From positions 45,151 to 109,150 of the forward strand of contig SUVL01000005.1 in the NCBI GenBank assembly GCA_015062005.1: a stretch of DNA of 64,000 bases, given 5' to 3'. Positions 1-8,266 of this stretch are shown piece by piece. Within the stretch, counting starts at the first letter, position 1; every line of letters begins with the position of its first letter. The translations under genes and the position numbers were made by a program. Origin of the DNA: Akkermansiaceae bacterium (lineage in GTDB: Bacteria > Verrucomicrobiota > Verrucomicrobiia > Verrucomicrobiales > Akkermansiaceae). The notes beneath the pieces were generated by a model. That model worked only from the letters and a program-made list of their open reading frames with translations. It searched no databases and had not been told where the DNA came from.

Positions 1-71
1 AGGAACTCCAGCAGATGGAAAAGGAAGCCCAGAAAAAACAACAGCCGCGCAAGAAAAAACGCCGCGATTAA
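1..71 (+). CDS. C-terminal end of an unidentified protein (partial)
   Basis: An open frame entering from the left edge ends with TAA at 69-71 and gives a 22-residue tail rich in Gln, Lys and Arg, ending in KKRRD. The tail is highly basic, as in some ribosome- or nucleic-acid-associated proteins, but nothing visible identifies the family. ispE starts 25 bases later on the same strand, so the two could be co-transcribed. Confidence 0.5.
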   Translation, partial: ELQQMEKEAQKKQQPRKKKRRD

Positions 72-96
72 CTCTCATCCCCCCTCACCCATTACC

Positions 97-948
97 ATGT
101 CTACTTACCAGGCACCGGCAAAAATCAACCTTTCCCTGCGCGTCCAGAACAAAGTGCGCGAAGATGGCTACCACAATGTGGATATCCTGATGGCCCCCAT
201 CGACCTGTACGACACGCTCGACTTCCACAACTCCCGCACCACCACCTTGCTCTGCGATACCCCCGGTGTGCCCACCGATGAAAGCAACCTGGTATTCAAA
301 GCCATCCGCGAATTTGAAAAGGTGTACGGCCGCAAAGCCAAGCAGCGCATCACCCTCACCAAAAACATACCGCACGGAGCCGGGCTCGGCGGCGGCAGCA
401 GCGATGCCGCCATCACCCTCCAGGCAGTAAATGAGATTCTCGGCACCAACTACGAGCTGGAAGAACTCAGCACCATGGCCACTGCCCTCGGCAGCGATGT
501 GCCCTACTTCCTCACCCCCACCATCTGCCGCTGCAAAGGGCGCGGTGAGATTGTGACCCCCGTGCCTGAGCTTGCCGGGTGGAGCAGCCCCATCGTGCTG
601 CTCAAACCCGCCTTCGGCGTGAGCACCCCCACCGCCTACAAGGGCCTCACCTGCAGCCGCCGCCTCAAGGGAATCAACTACGGCGCCCAGAAAGTGGACG
701 ACATTACCCTGGTGAACGACCTGGAGCGACCGGTCTTTGCCAAGTTCCCCATCCTGGCCCGCATGAAGCACTGGCTGCTGGAGCAGCCCGGCACCCGCGC
801 CGCCCTCATGAGCGGCAGCGGCTCCACCATGTTCGCCCTCACCGAAACCCCGGAGCAGGCCCGCGCAATAGCCGCCCGCGCCCTTCAGGAGATTGACCCC
901 AACCTCTTCACCCACTGCGGCACCGTCAATCCCCAGTCCAAGGCTTAA
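97..948 (+). CDS. ispE: 4-diphosphocytidyl-2-C-methyl-D-erythritol kinase (IspE)
   Basis: This GHMP-family kinase phosphorylates CDP-methylerythritol with ATP in the cytosolic MEP pathway of isoprenoid synthesis. The 283-aa length is normal for the family. The N-terminal APAKINLSL motif (about residues 6-14) is the IspE substrate-binding start. The glycine-rich ATP loop GAGLGGGSSDAA lies near residues 92-103, and GSGSTMFAL near residue 245 is the C-terminal GHMP motif. The ATG at 97 puts the PAKINL motif at the usual distance from the N-terminus. No clear Shine-Dalgarno site precedes it. The gene is followed by a hairpin repeat element rather than another gene. Confidence 0.95.
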   Translation: MSTYQAPAKINLSLRVQNKVREDGYHNVDILMAPIDLYDTLDFHNSRTTTLLCDTPGVPTDESNLVFKAIREFEKVYGRKAKQRITLTKNIPHGAGLGGGSSDAAITLQAVNEILGTNYELEELSTMATALGSDVPYFLTPTICRCKGRGEIVTPVPELAGWSSPIVLLKPAFGVSTPTAYKGLTCSRRLKGINYGAQKVDDITLVNDLERPVFAKFPILARMKHWLLEQPGTRAALMSGSGSTMFALTETPEQARAIAARALQEIDPNLFTHCGTVNPQSKA

Positions 949-976
949 TTTACTCGATAAATTGATGTTTGTCGTT

Positions 977-1045
977 GTCGGGGCACGGGACTTCAGTCCC
1001 GAAATAACGGTGCGTCCAATCGGGACTGAAGTCCCGTGCTCCGAC
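977..1045. repeat. Dispersed inverted-repeat element with GGGACTTCAGTCCC core (copy 1)
   Basis: Two 26-base arms (977-1002 and 1020-1045) are inverted repeats with one mismatch, around a 17-base loop. Each arm is itself nearly palindromic (CGGGACT-TC-AGTCCCG), so the element can fold as one long hairpin or two small ones. An almost identical copy, loop included, is at 46857-46919 and a single arm is at 54163-54187. Flanking bases (CGATAAATTG near 955, and TTCCAACTTATCG near 1063) resemble the ends of the larger element at 7534-7874. Confidence 0.85.
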
Positions 1046-1117
1046 AGAGTTCCCCCACAAATTCCAACTTATCGGGTAGCCCTGAGTTTTCGGAGGTGCA
1101 ATAAGTTAATGATAAGC

Positions 1118-1159
1118 AAAAAAACGCACCGGGCAGGAAACGTGCTCCGCCCGGTGCGT
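1118..1159 (-). terminator. Rho-independent terminator of metY
   Basis: An 11-bp perfect stem (ACGCACCGGGC at 1124-1134 with GCCCGGTGCGT at 1149-1159) is followed, reading leftward, by a run of seven T. It lies 21 bases past the metY stop. Confidence 0.85.
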
Positions 1160-1179
1160 GTTGGAAATGAGAGTGTGGT

Positions 1180-2454
1180 TTAAATCTGAGCCAGGGCCTG
1201 CTTGAGGTCATCGATGATGTCGTCGGCATCCTCGATACCCACGGAGAAGCGGATAAGGTCGGGCTTCACGCCGGCTTCGATGAGCTGCTGGTCGGTGAGC
1301 TGGCGGTGGGTGTGGCTGGCGGGGTGGAGCACACAGGTGCGGGCATCGGCCACGTGGGTCACGATGGCGCAGAGCTTGAGGCTGTCCATAAACTTGATGG
1401 CGCGCTCGCGCCCCCCCTTGATGCCGAAGGTCACCACGCCGCAGGTGCGGCCGCCGTCGAACTGCTTCTGGGCAAGCTCGTAGTACTTGTTGTCCGGCAG
1501 GCCGGCGTAGTTGCTCCAGGCCACATCGTCCTGGGTGGAGAGGAACTCGGCCACCTTCTGGGCGTTCTCGCAGTGGCGGGGCACTCGCAGGTGCAGCGTC
1601 TCCAGGCCCAGGTTGAGCAGGAACGCATTCATGGGGGAGGGAATGGAACCCAGGTCGCGCATGAGCTGCACCGTACACTTGGTGATGTAGGCGCCGGCGC
1701 CGAAGGCCTCCGTGTACACCAGGCCGTGGTAGGAATCATCCGGCGTAGTCAGCCCGGGGAACTTGTCGGCATGGGCATTCCAGTCAAACTTACCGCTGTC
1801 CACCACGACACCGCCCACCTGGGTAGCGTGACCATCCATGTACTTGGTGGTGGAGTGAATCACGATATCGGCACCGTGCTCGAAGGGGCGGCAGTTAATC
1901 GGCGTGGCGAAGGTGTTATCCACAATCAGCGGCACGCCGTTCTTGTGGGCGATGCGGGCCATCTTCTCAATATCCAGCACCTGCAGGGAGGGGTTCGAGA
2001 TGGTCTCGCCGAACACGCACTTCGTATTCGGGCGGAACGCCTTCTGGATTTCCTCTTCCGGGGCGTCCTGGTCCACAAAGGTGCAGTCGATGCCGAACTT
2101 CTTGAAGGTCACGGCAAACAGGTTGAAAGTACCTCCGTAAAGAGCGCTGGTACACACAAAGTGGTCTCCGGCCTCGCAGATATTGAACACAGAGTAGAAG
2201 GAAGCTGCCTGGCCAGATGAGGTCAGAATAGCAGCCACGCCGCCTTCCAGCTCTGCAATCTTCTTGGCCACACACTCATTTGTGGGGTTCTGCAGGCGGG
2301 TGTAGAAGAACCCGGCTTCCTCCAGGTCAAACAAGCGGGCCATCTGCTCGCTGGTCTCGTAACGGAACGTGGTCGACTGGTAAATAGGCAGCACGCGGGG
2401 CTCTCCCTTGCCCGGCTGCCAACCGCTCTGGACACAAATGGTGGATGTCTTCAT
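1180..2454 (-). CDS. metY: O-acetylhomoserine aminocarboxypropyltransferase / sulfhydrylase
   Basis: This is a PLP-dependent Cys/Met-metabolism enzyme. It condenses O-acetylhomoserine with sulfide (or methanethiol) to give homocysteine (or methionine) in the cytosol. At 424 aa it matches the longer MetY branch rather than ~390-aa MetB/MetC. The PLP lysine lies in HSTTKYMDGHA (about residues 205-215). The substrate region QSTTFRY (near 26) and the glycine/aromatic SALYGGTFNLF segment (near 103) are typical. A -35/-10 pair lies just upstream and a strong terminator downstream, so it is probably transcribed alone, after the alaS-pssA-acyltransferase run. The MetY versus MetZ/MetB assignment rests on length and motif context. 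Confidence 0.9.
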   Translation of the reverse strand: MKTSTICVQSGWQPGKGEPRVLPIYQSTTFRYETSEQMARLFDLEEAGFFYTRLQNPTNECVAKKIAELEGGVAAILTSSGQAASFYSVFNICEAGDHFVCTSALYGGTFNLFAVTFKKFGIDCTFVDQDAPEEEIQKAFRPNTKCVFGETISNPSLQVLDIEKMARIAHKNGVPLIVDNTFATPINCRPFEHGADIVIHSTTKYMDGHATQVGGVVVDSGKFDWNAHADKFPGLTTPDDSYHGLVYTEAFGAGAYITKCTVQLMRDLGSIPSPMNAFLLNLGLETLHLRVPRHCENAQKVAEFLSTQDDVAWSNYAGLPDNKYYELAQKQFDGGRTCGVVTFGIKGGRERAIKFMDSLKLCAIVTHVADARTCVLHPASHTHRQLTDQQLIEAGVKPDLIRFSVGIEDADDIIDDLKQALAQI

Positions 2455-2466
2455 AACTTGCCGCCG

Positions 2467-2495
2467 AGTATAGCATTCTGCGGATTACCGCACAA
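2467..2495 (-). promoter_or_regulatory. Predicted sigma70-type promoter for metY
   Basis: Reading leftward, TTGTGC and TATACT are separated by 17 bases. The -10 hexamer ends 12 bases before the metY ATG, so the leader would be only a few bases long. Confidence 0.5.
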
Positions 2496-2534
2496 GCATA
2501 CTGACATAGAAACCCGCAGCAAATTATCACCGGC

Positions 2535-3584
2535 TCATTTAGTGAGGGCAACTGCCCGCAAGAAGGCGGGGCAGAAACGGCGCAGCAGGAAGAACAAGCC
2601 GCTGCATATCGCCAGAATCACCAGCGGCATATAGAGGCACTGGATCCCGGTGAACTTGCCACCGTAAGAACCGGTAATGGCGAGGCGCAGCGCATGCAGC
2701 ACGATGTAGTGCGTCACGTAGATGAAGAAGGAAGCCGGGGCCAGGGCCACCACGGCGCGGCAGAAGCGCGGCAGGTACTGCTCGCACAGCGCGCCGATAC
2801 CCATGGTGCAGCTCACCCCCAGCAGCACCAGCGCACTGCTCTGCACCGGCGGATAGAAGCCGAACAGATATACCAGCGGCAGCAGCAGCAGCGCCGCCAC
2901 CACCGGGGCCCAGGCATAGCCGCGCACCCAGGCCGTGAACTGCGCAAAGTCCGCATGGCGGCGAATCCAGAGCCCCAGCGAATAGAAGCCCAGCGCCAGG
3001 ATGCTCTCATACAAACGGAAAGGCAGCCAGCCCACGTACCAGGACTTGTGGCTGCGGGCGGTCTCGAAATCGCGGGCGCAGAGCACATCACTCCCCGCGA
3101 AGCAGAGCAGCACCAGCACCAGCAGCAGCTTGCCCGGCAGCCGCTGCAGCAGCGGGCTGAAGAGCGCCAGCAGAATCAGCGTGCGCAGAAACCACAGCGG
3201 CACGTTGTCAAAATCCCAGTAGCACCAGTTGAGAAGCCCCATTTCCCGCGGCACCAGCTCCCAGCTGAACCAGCTGAAATCCCCCGCCAGCGTCTGCCCC
3301 CAGTGCATCATGGGCTGCAGCAGCAGGATGGAGGCCACCGCCGTCCAGAAAATGAAAGGCACCAGCAGCGTGCGCGTGCGCTTCCAATCCAGCCACTGCC
3401 CTGCTGCCGCCTTATGCGTAAAATACCCCGCCGCCAGGAAGAAGAAGAAAATCAGGCTGCGGTAGTTGAACAGGTCGATGATGTAGTTGAAGCTGCCATA
3501 CGGCCGGTCCACGTGGCGCAGCACCACGAAGAATGCCGTCCACACGCGGCAGAAATCTATCCATTGAATGCGTGAGGACGGCAT
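2535..3584 (-). CDS. Acyltransferase-3 family integral membrane protein
   Basis: A 349-aa protein with about ten hydrophobic segments. It starts with the acyltransferase-3 signature: WIDFCRVWTAFFVVLRHV, holding the conserved Arg-His region near residues 13-23, and then FFFFLAAGYF near residue 50. Such enzymes move acetyl or other acyl groups across the membrane onto sugars or polysaccharides; the substrate cannot be read from sequence. It follows pssA by 18 bases and is probably in the alaS-pssA transcription unit. The surface-sugar role is inference. Confidence 0.8.
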   Translation of the reverse strand: MPSSRIQWIDFCRVWTAFFVVLRHVDRPYGSFNYIIDLFNYRSLIFFFFLAAGYFTHKAAAGQWLDWKRTRTLLVPFIFWTAVASILLLQPMMHWGQTLAGDFSWFSWELVPREMGLLNWCYWDFDNVPLWFLRTLILLALFSPLLQRLPGKLLLVLVLLCFAGSDVLCARDFETARSHKSWYVGWLPFRLYESILALGFYSLGLWIRRHADFAQFTAWVRGYAWAPVVAALLLLPLVYLFGFYPPVQSSALVLLGVSCTMGIGALCEQYLPRFCRAVVALAPASFFIYVTHYIVLHALRLAITGSYGGKFTGIQCLYMPLVILAICSGLFFLLRRFCPAFLRAVALTK

Positions 3585-3602
3585 AAGCTGAGGAAATGAG
3601 GA

Positions 3603-4448
3603 TTAAATCTGGGCCTCGTCCTCATCATCATCCGCAGCCTCAATGGCGCGGCGCATGCGGCGGGTCAGGAAGGGGCGCACCACCAGGCCGTAGCCCAGGT
3701 AGCACACGAAGACGAAAGCCGGTGCAATCCAGGGGAAGAAGATGAAGGCGCAGATGACGACAACCGCCATGAGGATGGCCATGGCCGTGCCCTTCTTCTC
3801 AAAGTTCACATGCTTGAAGCTGGGGTAGATGACGCGGCTCATCATCAGGATGGCCACCACGGCCATGACAGCGGCCATGATGTACTGCCACACCGGGGGA
3901 ATGATGAGATTGCGGTTGGAGGTAAGGTCAATCACCAGGTACATGGTGCTCACCACCGCACCGGCAGCCATGGGCACCGGCAGCCCCACAAAGTCCATGC
4001 TCTGGTTCGGCTTCTTAGGGGCGGCGGCCATGCAGTTGAAGCGGGCCAGGCGCAGCGCCGCGCACAGCAGGTACAGCACCGCAATAGCCCAGCCCAGATA
4101 AGGCACATCCAGGTTGAACAGCACGGCCTGAGCCAGCAGCATAGCCGGAGCAATACCGAAGGAGACCACATCGGCAATGGAGTCGAACTCGCGGCCGAAG
4201 GGGCCGTCGCTCTTGCACATGCGGGCCACGCGGCCATCCAGCAGGTCGAAGATGCAGGCGGCAAAGATGAGGTAGGTGGCGTGCTGGTAGTGCACGAAGG
4301 CCTCTTCTGTGCCAGAGGGGAACTTCATACCCTCAAAGATGGTGAGGATAGCGAAGAAACCGCAGAGGAGGTTGCCGGCCGTGAGCAGGTTCGGCAACAC
4401 CGGAATCTTGGGTTCATCCGGATAAACCGGGGGCTGGGGAGTAGACAT
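3603..4448 (-). CDS. pssA: CDP-diacylglycerol-serine O-phosphatidyltransferase
   Basis: This CDP-alcohol phosphatidyltransferase makes phosphatidylserine, the precursor of phosphatidylethanolamine, in the inner membrane. The full catalytic signature DG-x2-AR-x8-G-x3-D-x3-D is present near residues 70-92 (DGRVAR, then GREFDSIAD). LPNLLTAGNLLCGFFAI (from about 18) and several later transmembrane segments fit the PssA II type, as does the 281-aa length. The C-terminus is acidic (DDDEDEAQI). It starts 36 bases past the alaS stop, consistent with read-through from alaS. Confidence 0.93.
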   Translation of the reverse strand: MSTPQPPVYPDEPKIPVLPNLLTAGNLLCGFFAILTIFEGMKFPSGTEEAFVHYQHATYLIFAACIFDLLDGRVARMCKSDGPFGREFDSIADVVSFGIAPAMLLAQAVLFNLDVPYLGWAIAVLYLLCAALRLARFNCMAAAPKKPNQSMDFVGLPVPMAAGAVVSTMYLVIDLTSNRNLIIPPVWQYIMAAVMAVVAILMMSRVIYPSFKHVNFEKKGTAMAILMAVVVICAFIFFPWIAPAFVFVCYLGYGLVVRPFLTRRMRRAIEAADDDEDEAQI

Positions 4449-4484
4449 GTTGTTTCGTTTCTATTGGTTTGGTAAGTGTATCAT

Positions 4485-7295
4485 TCAGGAGAGTGCTTCC
4501 GTGGCCTTGGCAATGAGTTCCGCCCTGGCGGAGATATCCTTGCCGGAGCCACGTGCCATATCGGCCTTGCCGCCGCCCTTGCCGCCCACGATGGGCGCCA
4601 GCGTGCGGATGAGGTCACCGGCTTTCAGACCGACAGCCTGGGCCGCCTCGCCACAGTAGGCGCCCAGGGAAAGGCTGGCGCCGTCATCAGCCACCAGGAA
4701 GGCGGCAGCGGCGTAGTGGCGCTTGCGCAGGCCGTTGAAGAGCTCGGTGAGCAGTTCGTTGCCACCCTCGGCGCAGACCACCACATTGCCCCCGGTCAGC
4801 TTCTCGGCCAGCAGCGCATCGGCAGCACCGGCAGCGGCAGCCACCTGGGCCTTCTTCAGCTGCTTCTCGGCCTCGATGGCGCATTCCTTCAGCTTGTCGC
4901 AGTAGGCGTTGTAGTCATCCAGCAGGGAGTTGATGGTGGCGATATCCTTTGCCTCGCGCAGCTTCTGGGCGGGTTTGGCATCGTTGGAAGGCACGGGCAC
5001 GATGGGCTGGCCCAGGTCGGCCAGCTTGCCGTTGGCCTCGGTGAGCTTATCGAGCATTTCCTTACCCTCGGGGATACGGGCGGCCACCATATCACGCACC
5101 ACCTCGTATGCAGCGGCACCGGTGGCAGCCTCGATTCGGCGCACGCCGCTGGCAATGGCGCCCTCGCTCTTAATCTTGAAGAAGCCCAGCTGCTTCGTGC
5201 TGGCGGCGTGCGTACCGCCGCAGAGCTCCATGGAAACGCCGTTGAACGCGCCGGCCTCGCCACCCATCTGCACCAGACGCACCACATCGCCGTACTTATC
5301 GCCGAAGAACTGGCAGATTTCCGGATGCTTCTTGATTTCGGTCATCGGGTACTCATTGCAGACCACGGGCAGGTCCTCGTTAATCCACTGGTTCACCAGC
5401 ACCTCCACGCGGCGCAGGTCGGCCTTGGAGATAGCGCCGCTGTTCACGTCGAAACGCAGGCGGTCGGCATCCACCAGGGAGCCCTGCTGGGCGATATCCT
5501 CGCTCACCAGCGTGCGCAGGGCCTTGTGCAGCAGGTGCGTGGCGCTGTGGTGCGATTCCAGCGCACGGCGGCGCTCCACATCCAGCTGCAGCTCCACGGT
5601 ATCGCCCACGGCGGGGGCCACGCCATCGGCCGTGGAAACCAGGTGGGCGCGGGCCTTGCCAATCTGCTGCACACCGATGACCGGGCAGCTGTCGCCCCCC
5701 AGGGAGAGGGTGCCGCCATCGCTCATCTGGCCACCCATTTCGGCATAGAAGGGGGTCTTGTCCGTAATCACGAAGAGAATGCCCTCAGCCTCGTGTACTT
5801 CGGTCACGGTGGCGGTGGTGGCGTCCTCAGTGTAGCCGGTGAACTCTGTCACCTGCTCGGTCTTGAGGTCCAGGGCGCGCACCACCTGCTTCTTCTGGGC
5901 AGCCTTGGCGCGCTGGCGCTGCTCCTCCATGAGCTCGTCGAAGCGGGCGGAATCCACCTCCAGCCCGCGTTCGCGGGCCATGAGGGCGGTCAGGTCAATC
6001 GGGAATCCGTAAGTATCGTACAGCTTGAAGGCGAAATCACCGGAAACCTTGCCGGTGGCAGCCACTTCCTTATCGAAGAGCTCCAGGCCGCGGTCCAGCG
6101 TTTCGTTGAAGCTGGTTTCCTCACGCAGCAGCACCTCTTTGATGGTGCTCTTGCGGCCCACCAGCTCGGGGAACACACGGCCCATCTCGCCGGCCAGCGT
6201 ATCCACCAGCTCGCTCAGGAAGGGTTTTTCCAGCCCCAGGATGCGGCCATAGCGCACGGCGCGGCGCAGGATGCGGCGCAGCACATAGTTGCGGCCGTTG
6301 TTGCCGGGCAGAATACCGTCTGCAATGGAGAAGCTCAGCGTGCGGATGTGGTCGGCAATCACGCGGAAGGCCACGCTCTCGCGCAGTGTCTCCTTCTGCT
6401 CGGGCGTGGCATCCTGCGGGTAGATATCCACGTACTTGCGGCCGGAAATCTCCTCGATGCGGCTGAAAATGGGGCGGAACACGTCCGTGCTGTAGTTGGA
6501 CACGCGTCGGGAGAAATCGGTAAAGCCCTTGGTGCACTGCATCATGGCGCAGGCGCGCTCGAAGCCCATGCCGGTATCCACATGGCAGGCCGGCAGCGGG
6601 CGGAAGGTGCCATCGCTCTCGGCATTGTACTGAATGAACACGAGGTTCCAGATTTCGATGCACTTGTCGCTGTCGCCATTCACCAGGCGGCCCTGGGTGT
6701 CGCCCTCGGGGGTCAGGTCCACATGCAGCTCGGAGCAAGGGCCGCAGGGGCCGGTCTCGCCCATCATCCAGAAGTTGTCCTTCACGCTGCCGTTCACCAC
6801 GTGCACTTTCGGGTCCATGCCCTTGGCTGTGAAAAGGGCGGCCCAGGTATCGTAGGCCTCCTGGTCGAACTCGCCGGGGTCGCCCTTGGACTTATCCGGG
6901 GCATACACAGTGGCATACAGACGCTCCACGGGGAAACCCCAGCGCTCCACGATGAGCTCCCAGGCCCAGGCGATGGCCTCTTTCTTGAAATAGTCGCCGA
7001 AGGACCAGTTGCCCAGCATCTCAAAGAAGGTGTGGTGGTAGGAATCCTGGCCCACATCCTCCAGGTCATTGTGCTTGCCGCCGGCGCGAATGCACTTCTG
7101 CGTATCGGTGGCGCGGGCGGGTTTCCACGGCGGGGTCCACACACCCAGGAAATACGGTACAAACTGGTTCATGCCTGCGTTCGTGAACAGCAGGCCCGGG
7201 CTCTGCGGCATGAGTGAGGCGGAAGGCACTACGGCATGCTGCTTCTCCTGGAAGAAATCAAGGAAACTCTGGCGAATCTGCGCGGATGTCATCAT
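4485..7295 (-). CDS. alaS: Alanyl-tRNA synthetase
   Basis: Class II synthetase that charges tRNA-Ala and edits mischarged Ser/Gly. The 936-aa length is slightly long for the family. Visible parts are the N-terminal catalytic domain (from IRQSFLDFFQEK), motif region GMGFERACAMM (about residue 243), the editing-domain zinc site HSATHLLH (about 579) plus CGGTH (about 691), and a C-terminal DHHA1-like domain with lysine/alanine-rich coiled coil (QLKKAQVAAAAG). The start is MM; the second ATG (7292) is an equally good choice. It heads a probable alaS-pssA-acyltransferase unit. Confidence 0.97.
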   Translation of the reverse strand: MMTSAQIRQSFLDFFQEKQHAVVPSASLMPQSPGLLFTNAGMNQFVPYFLGVWTPPWKPARATDTQKCIRAGGKHNDLEDVGQDSYHHTFFEMLGNWSFGDYFKKEAIAWAWELIVERWGFPVERLYATVYAPDKSKGDPGEFDQEAYDTWAALFTAKGMDPKVHVVNGSVKDNFWMMGETGPCGPCSELHVDLTPEGDTQGRLVNGDSDKCIEIWNLVFIQYNAESDGTFRPLPACHVDTGMGFERACAMMQCTKGFTDFSRRVSNYSTDVFRPIFSRIEEISGRKYVDIYPQDATPEQKETLRESVAFRVIADHIRTLSFSIADGILPGNNGRNYVLRRILRRAVRYGRILGLEKPFLSELVDTLAGEMGRVFPELVGRKSTIKEVLLREETSFNETLDRGLELFDKEVAATGKVSGDFAFKLYDTYGFPIDLTALMARERGLEVDSARFDELMEEQRQRAKAAQKKQVVRALDLKTEQVTEFTGYTEDATTATVTEVHEAEGILFVITDKTPFYAEMGGQMSDGGTLSLGGDSCPVIGVQQIGKARAHLVSTADGVAPAVGDTVELQLDVERRRALESHHSATHLLHKALRTLVSEDIAQQGSLVDADRLRFDVNSGAISKADLRRVEVLVNQWINEDLPVVCNEYPMTEIKKHPEICQFFGDKYGDVVRLVQMGGEAGAFNGVSMELCGGTHAASTKQLGFFKIKSEGAIASGVRRIEAATGAAAYEVVRDMVAARIPEGKEMLDKLTEANGKLADLGQPIVPVPSNDAKPAQKLREAKDIATINSLLDDYNAYCDKLKECAIEAEKQLKKAQVAAAAGAADALLAEKLTGGNVVVCAEGGNELLTELFNGLRKRHYAAAAFLVADDGASLSLGAYCGEAAQAVGLKAGDLIRTLAPIVGGKGGGKADMARGSGKDISARAELIAKATEALS

Positions 7296-7336
7296 AACGA
7301 TGGAAATATGCGGTAAAGATATATTGGTACGCGCCT

Positions 7337-7365
7337 AGCATACACCGCTTCCGCCCCTATGTAAA
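7337..7365 (-). promoter_or_regulatory. Predicted promoter for alaS
   Basis: TTTACA and TATGCT are spaced by 17 bases reading leftward. The -10 ends about 41 bases before the alaS start, so this transcript has a normal leader. Confidence 0.55.
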
Positions 7366-7388
7366 GCAAATATGCTGGTTCTCCCCCC

Positions 7389-7466
7389 TCACACGCGCCG
7401 AACGGCGCGTGTTTTCACTCAGGCCATGCCTGTTTTCACCTTTCACACGCGCCAAGCGCGTTTTCA
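7389..7466. repeat. Array of three small hairpins with constant GTTTTCAC linkers
   Basis: Three different short stems follow one another: ACGCGCC-GAAC-GGCGCGT (7393-7410), AGGC-CAT-GCCT (7421-7431) and ACGCGC-CAA-GCGCGT (7447-7461). The first two are each followed by GTTTTCAC and the third by TTTCAT. The stems vary while the linker is kept, the same design as the ATATCGT arrays at 26.5, 60.6 and 61.2 kb. It lies between the alaS promoter and the large inverted repeat. Confidence 0.6.
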
Positions 7467-7533
7467 TATTTCCAGAACTTCCATCCACCCTCTTGGGGGA
7501 ACTTCCAAATAGTCCGGAAATTATAATGCAGCC

Positions 7534-7874
7534 CGATAAATTGGACTTTGGCGAGCCAACGGCGAGCGGAATTTTGAGCCCGGAGGGCGATAGAATCATA
7601 GCCCAGCGTGGAGCCGCAATGCGGCGGAACGCTGGGTTTGGTGTTAAATATACCCGGAACCCCGAACGAAGCGGGCGGGTGGCAGAAAGCGCGGCTAAAA
7701 CACTAAGCCAAAGCTTCTGCCACCCACTCCGCTACGCTCCGGGGTTCTGATATGTTCTTCGATTTACCCAGGGTTCCGCAGCTGACGCAGCTCCACCCTG
7801 GGCTCATGTTCTGTCGCCCTCTCCGAGGGCTCAAAATTCCTCGGGCTTTCAGCCCGACAAGTTCCAATTTATCG
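7534..7874. repeat. Large composite inverted-repeat element (copy 1)
   Basis: About 340 bases made of nested palindromic modules arranged symmetrically. From the outside in they are: an end of the type CGATAAATTGGA; GAATTTTGAGCCC with GGAGGGCG; AGCCCAGCGTGGAGCCGC with GCGGCGGAACGCTGGGT; and CCGGAACCCCG with GGGTGGCAGA. The same modules follow in inverse order on the right, ending TTCCAATTTATCG. A second copy with the same module order is at 55316-55704. No convincing gene lies inside. With the array before it, this accounts for most of the 7296-7969 gap; the last ~95 bases hold a small GAAGTCC/GGACTTC hairpin and nothing else I recognise. Confidence 0.8.
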
Positions 7875-7969
7875 AGATACCTGACTTTTCAGAAGTCCTC
7901 TTTGGACTTCTCCGAGACAAGATAGCCCCGTGCCCTGACATGGAAGTATCCACCCCAATTAATCACTAA

Positions 7970-8221
7970 TCATTTCCTCATCGCCTTGCGCTCAGTCTCA
8001 TCCAGCTTGCCGTCCTTGTTGGTATCGTACTTATCGAGCATGCGCTGGTGGGCATCAGGGCGAGCATCCTTGCGCTCCGGCATTTTACCGGCAGCACCCC
8101 AGTGCGCAGGCTTCGCCGGGCGCTTCGGCATCTGTCCCCCTGCCCCCCAGTACGCGGGGCGGGGCTGTTCCTGAGCCATAACCGGCACCACCAGGGCAAA
8201 AAGCATCACTATCGTTCTCAT
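7970..8221 (-). CDS. Small secreted EF-hand protein
   Basis: An 83-aa protein with a signal peptide (MRTIVMLFALVVPVMAQ, probable cleavage after A or AQ). Two imperfect repeats follow (AYWGAGGQMPKRPAKP and AHWGAAGKMPERKDAR), then one EF-hand calcium loop, DTNKDGKLDETE, near residues 65-76. A single EF-hand after a signal peptide resembles small exported calcium-binding EF-hand proteins common in Planctomycetes and Verrucomicrobia. Partner and role are unknown. A TAGAAT -10 ends six bases before the ATG, which supports this start and suggests a leaderless mRNA. Confidence 0.75.
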   Translation of the reverse strand: MRTIVMLFALVVPVMAQEQPRPAYWGAGGQMPKRPAKPAHWGAAGKMPERKDARPDAHQRMLDKYDTNKDGKLDETERKAMRK

Positions 8222-8266
8222 GCCGCCATTCTAGCACAGCACAATCCCCCTGCCCAGCACCAAATT

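Noticed and set aside
893..1229. Small proteins containing ARDFSPE around the first hairpin repeat
   Set aside because: The residues are simply the translated dispersed repeat and reappear wherever copies occur (46.9 and 54.2 kb), including as a false N-terminal extension of the AspT-like gene.
2455..2534. SAM or cobalamin riboswitch upstream of metY
   Set aside because: Only 80 bases separate metY from the acyltransferase gene, and the promoter lies within 41 bases of the start, leaving no room for a riboswitch.
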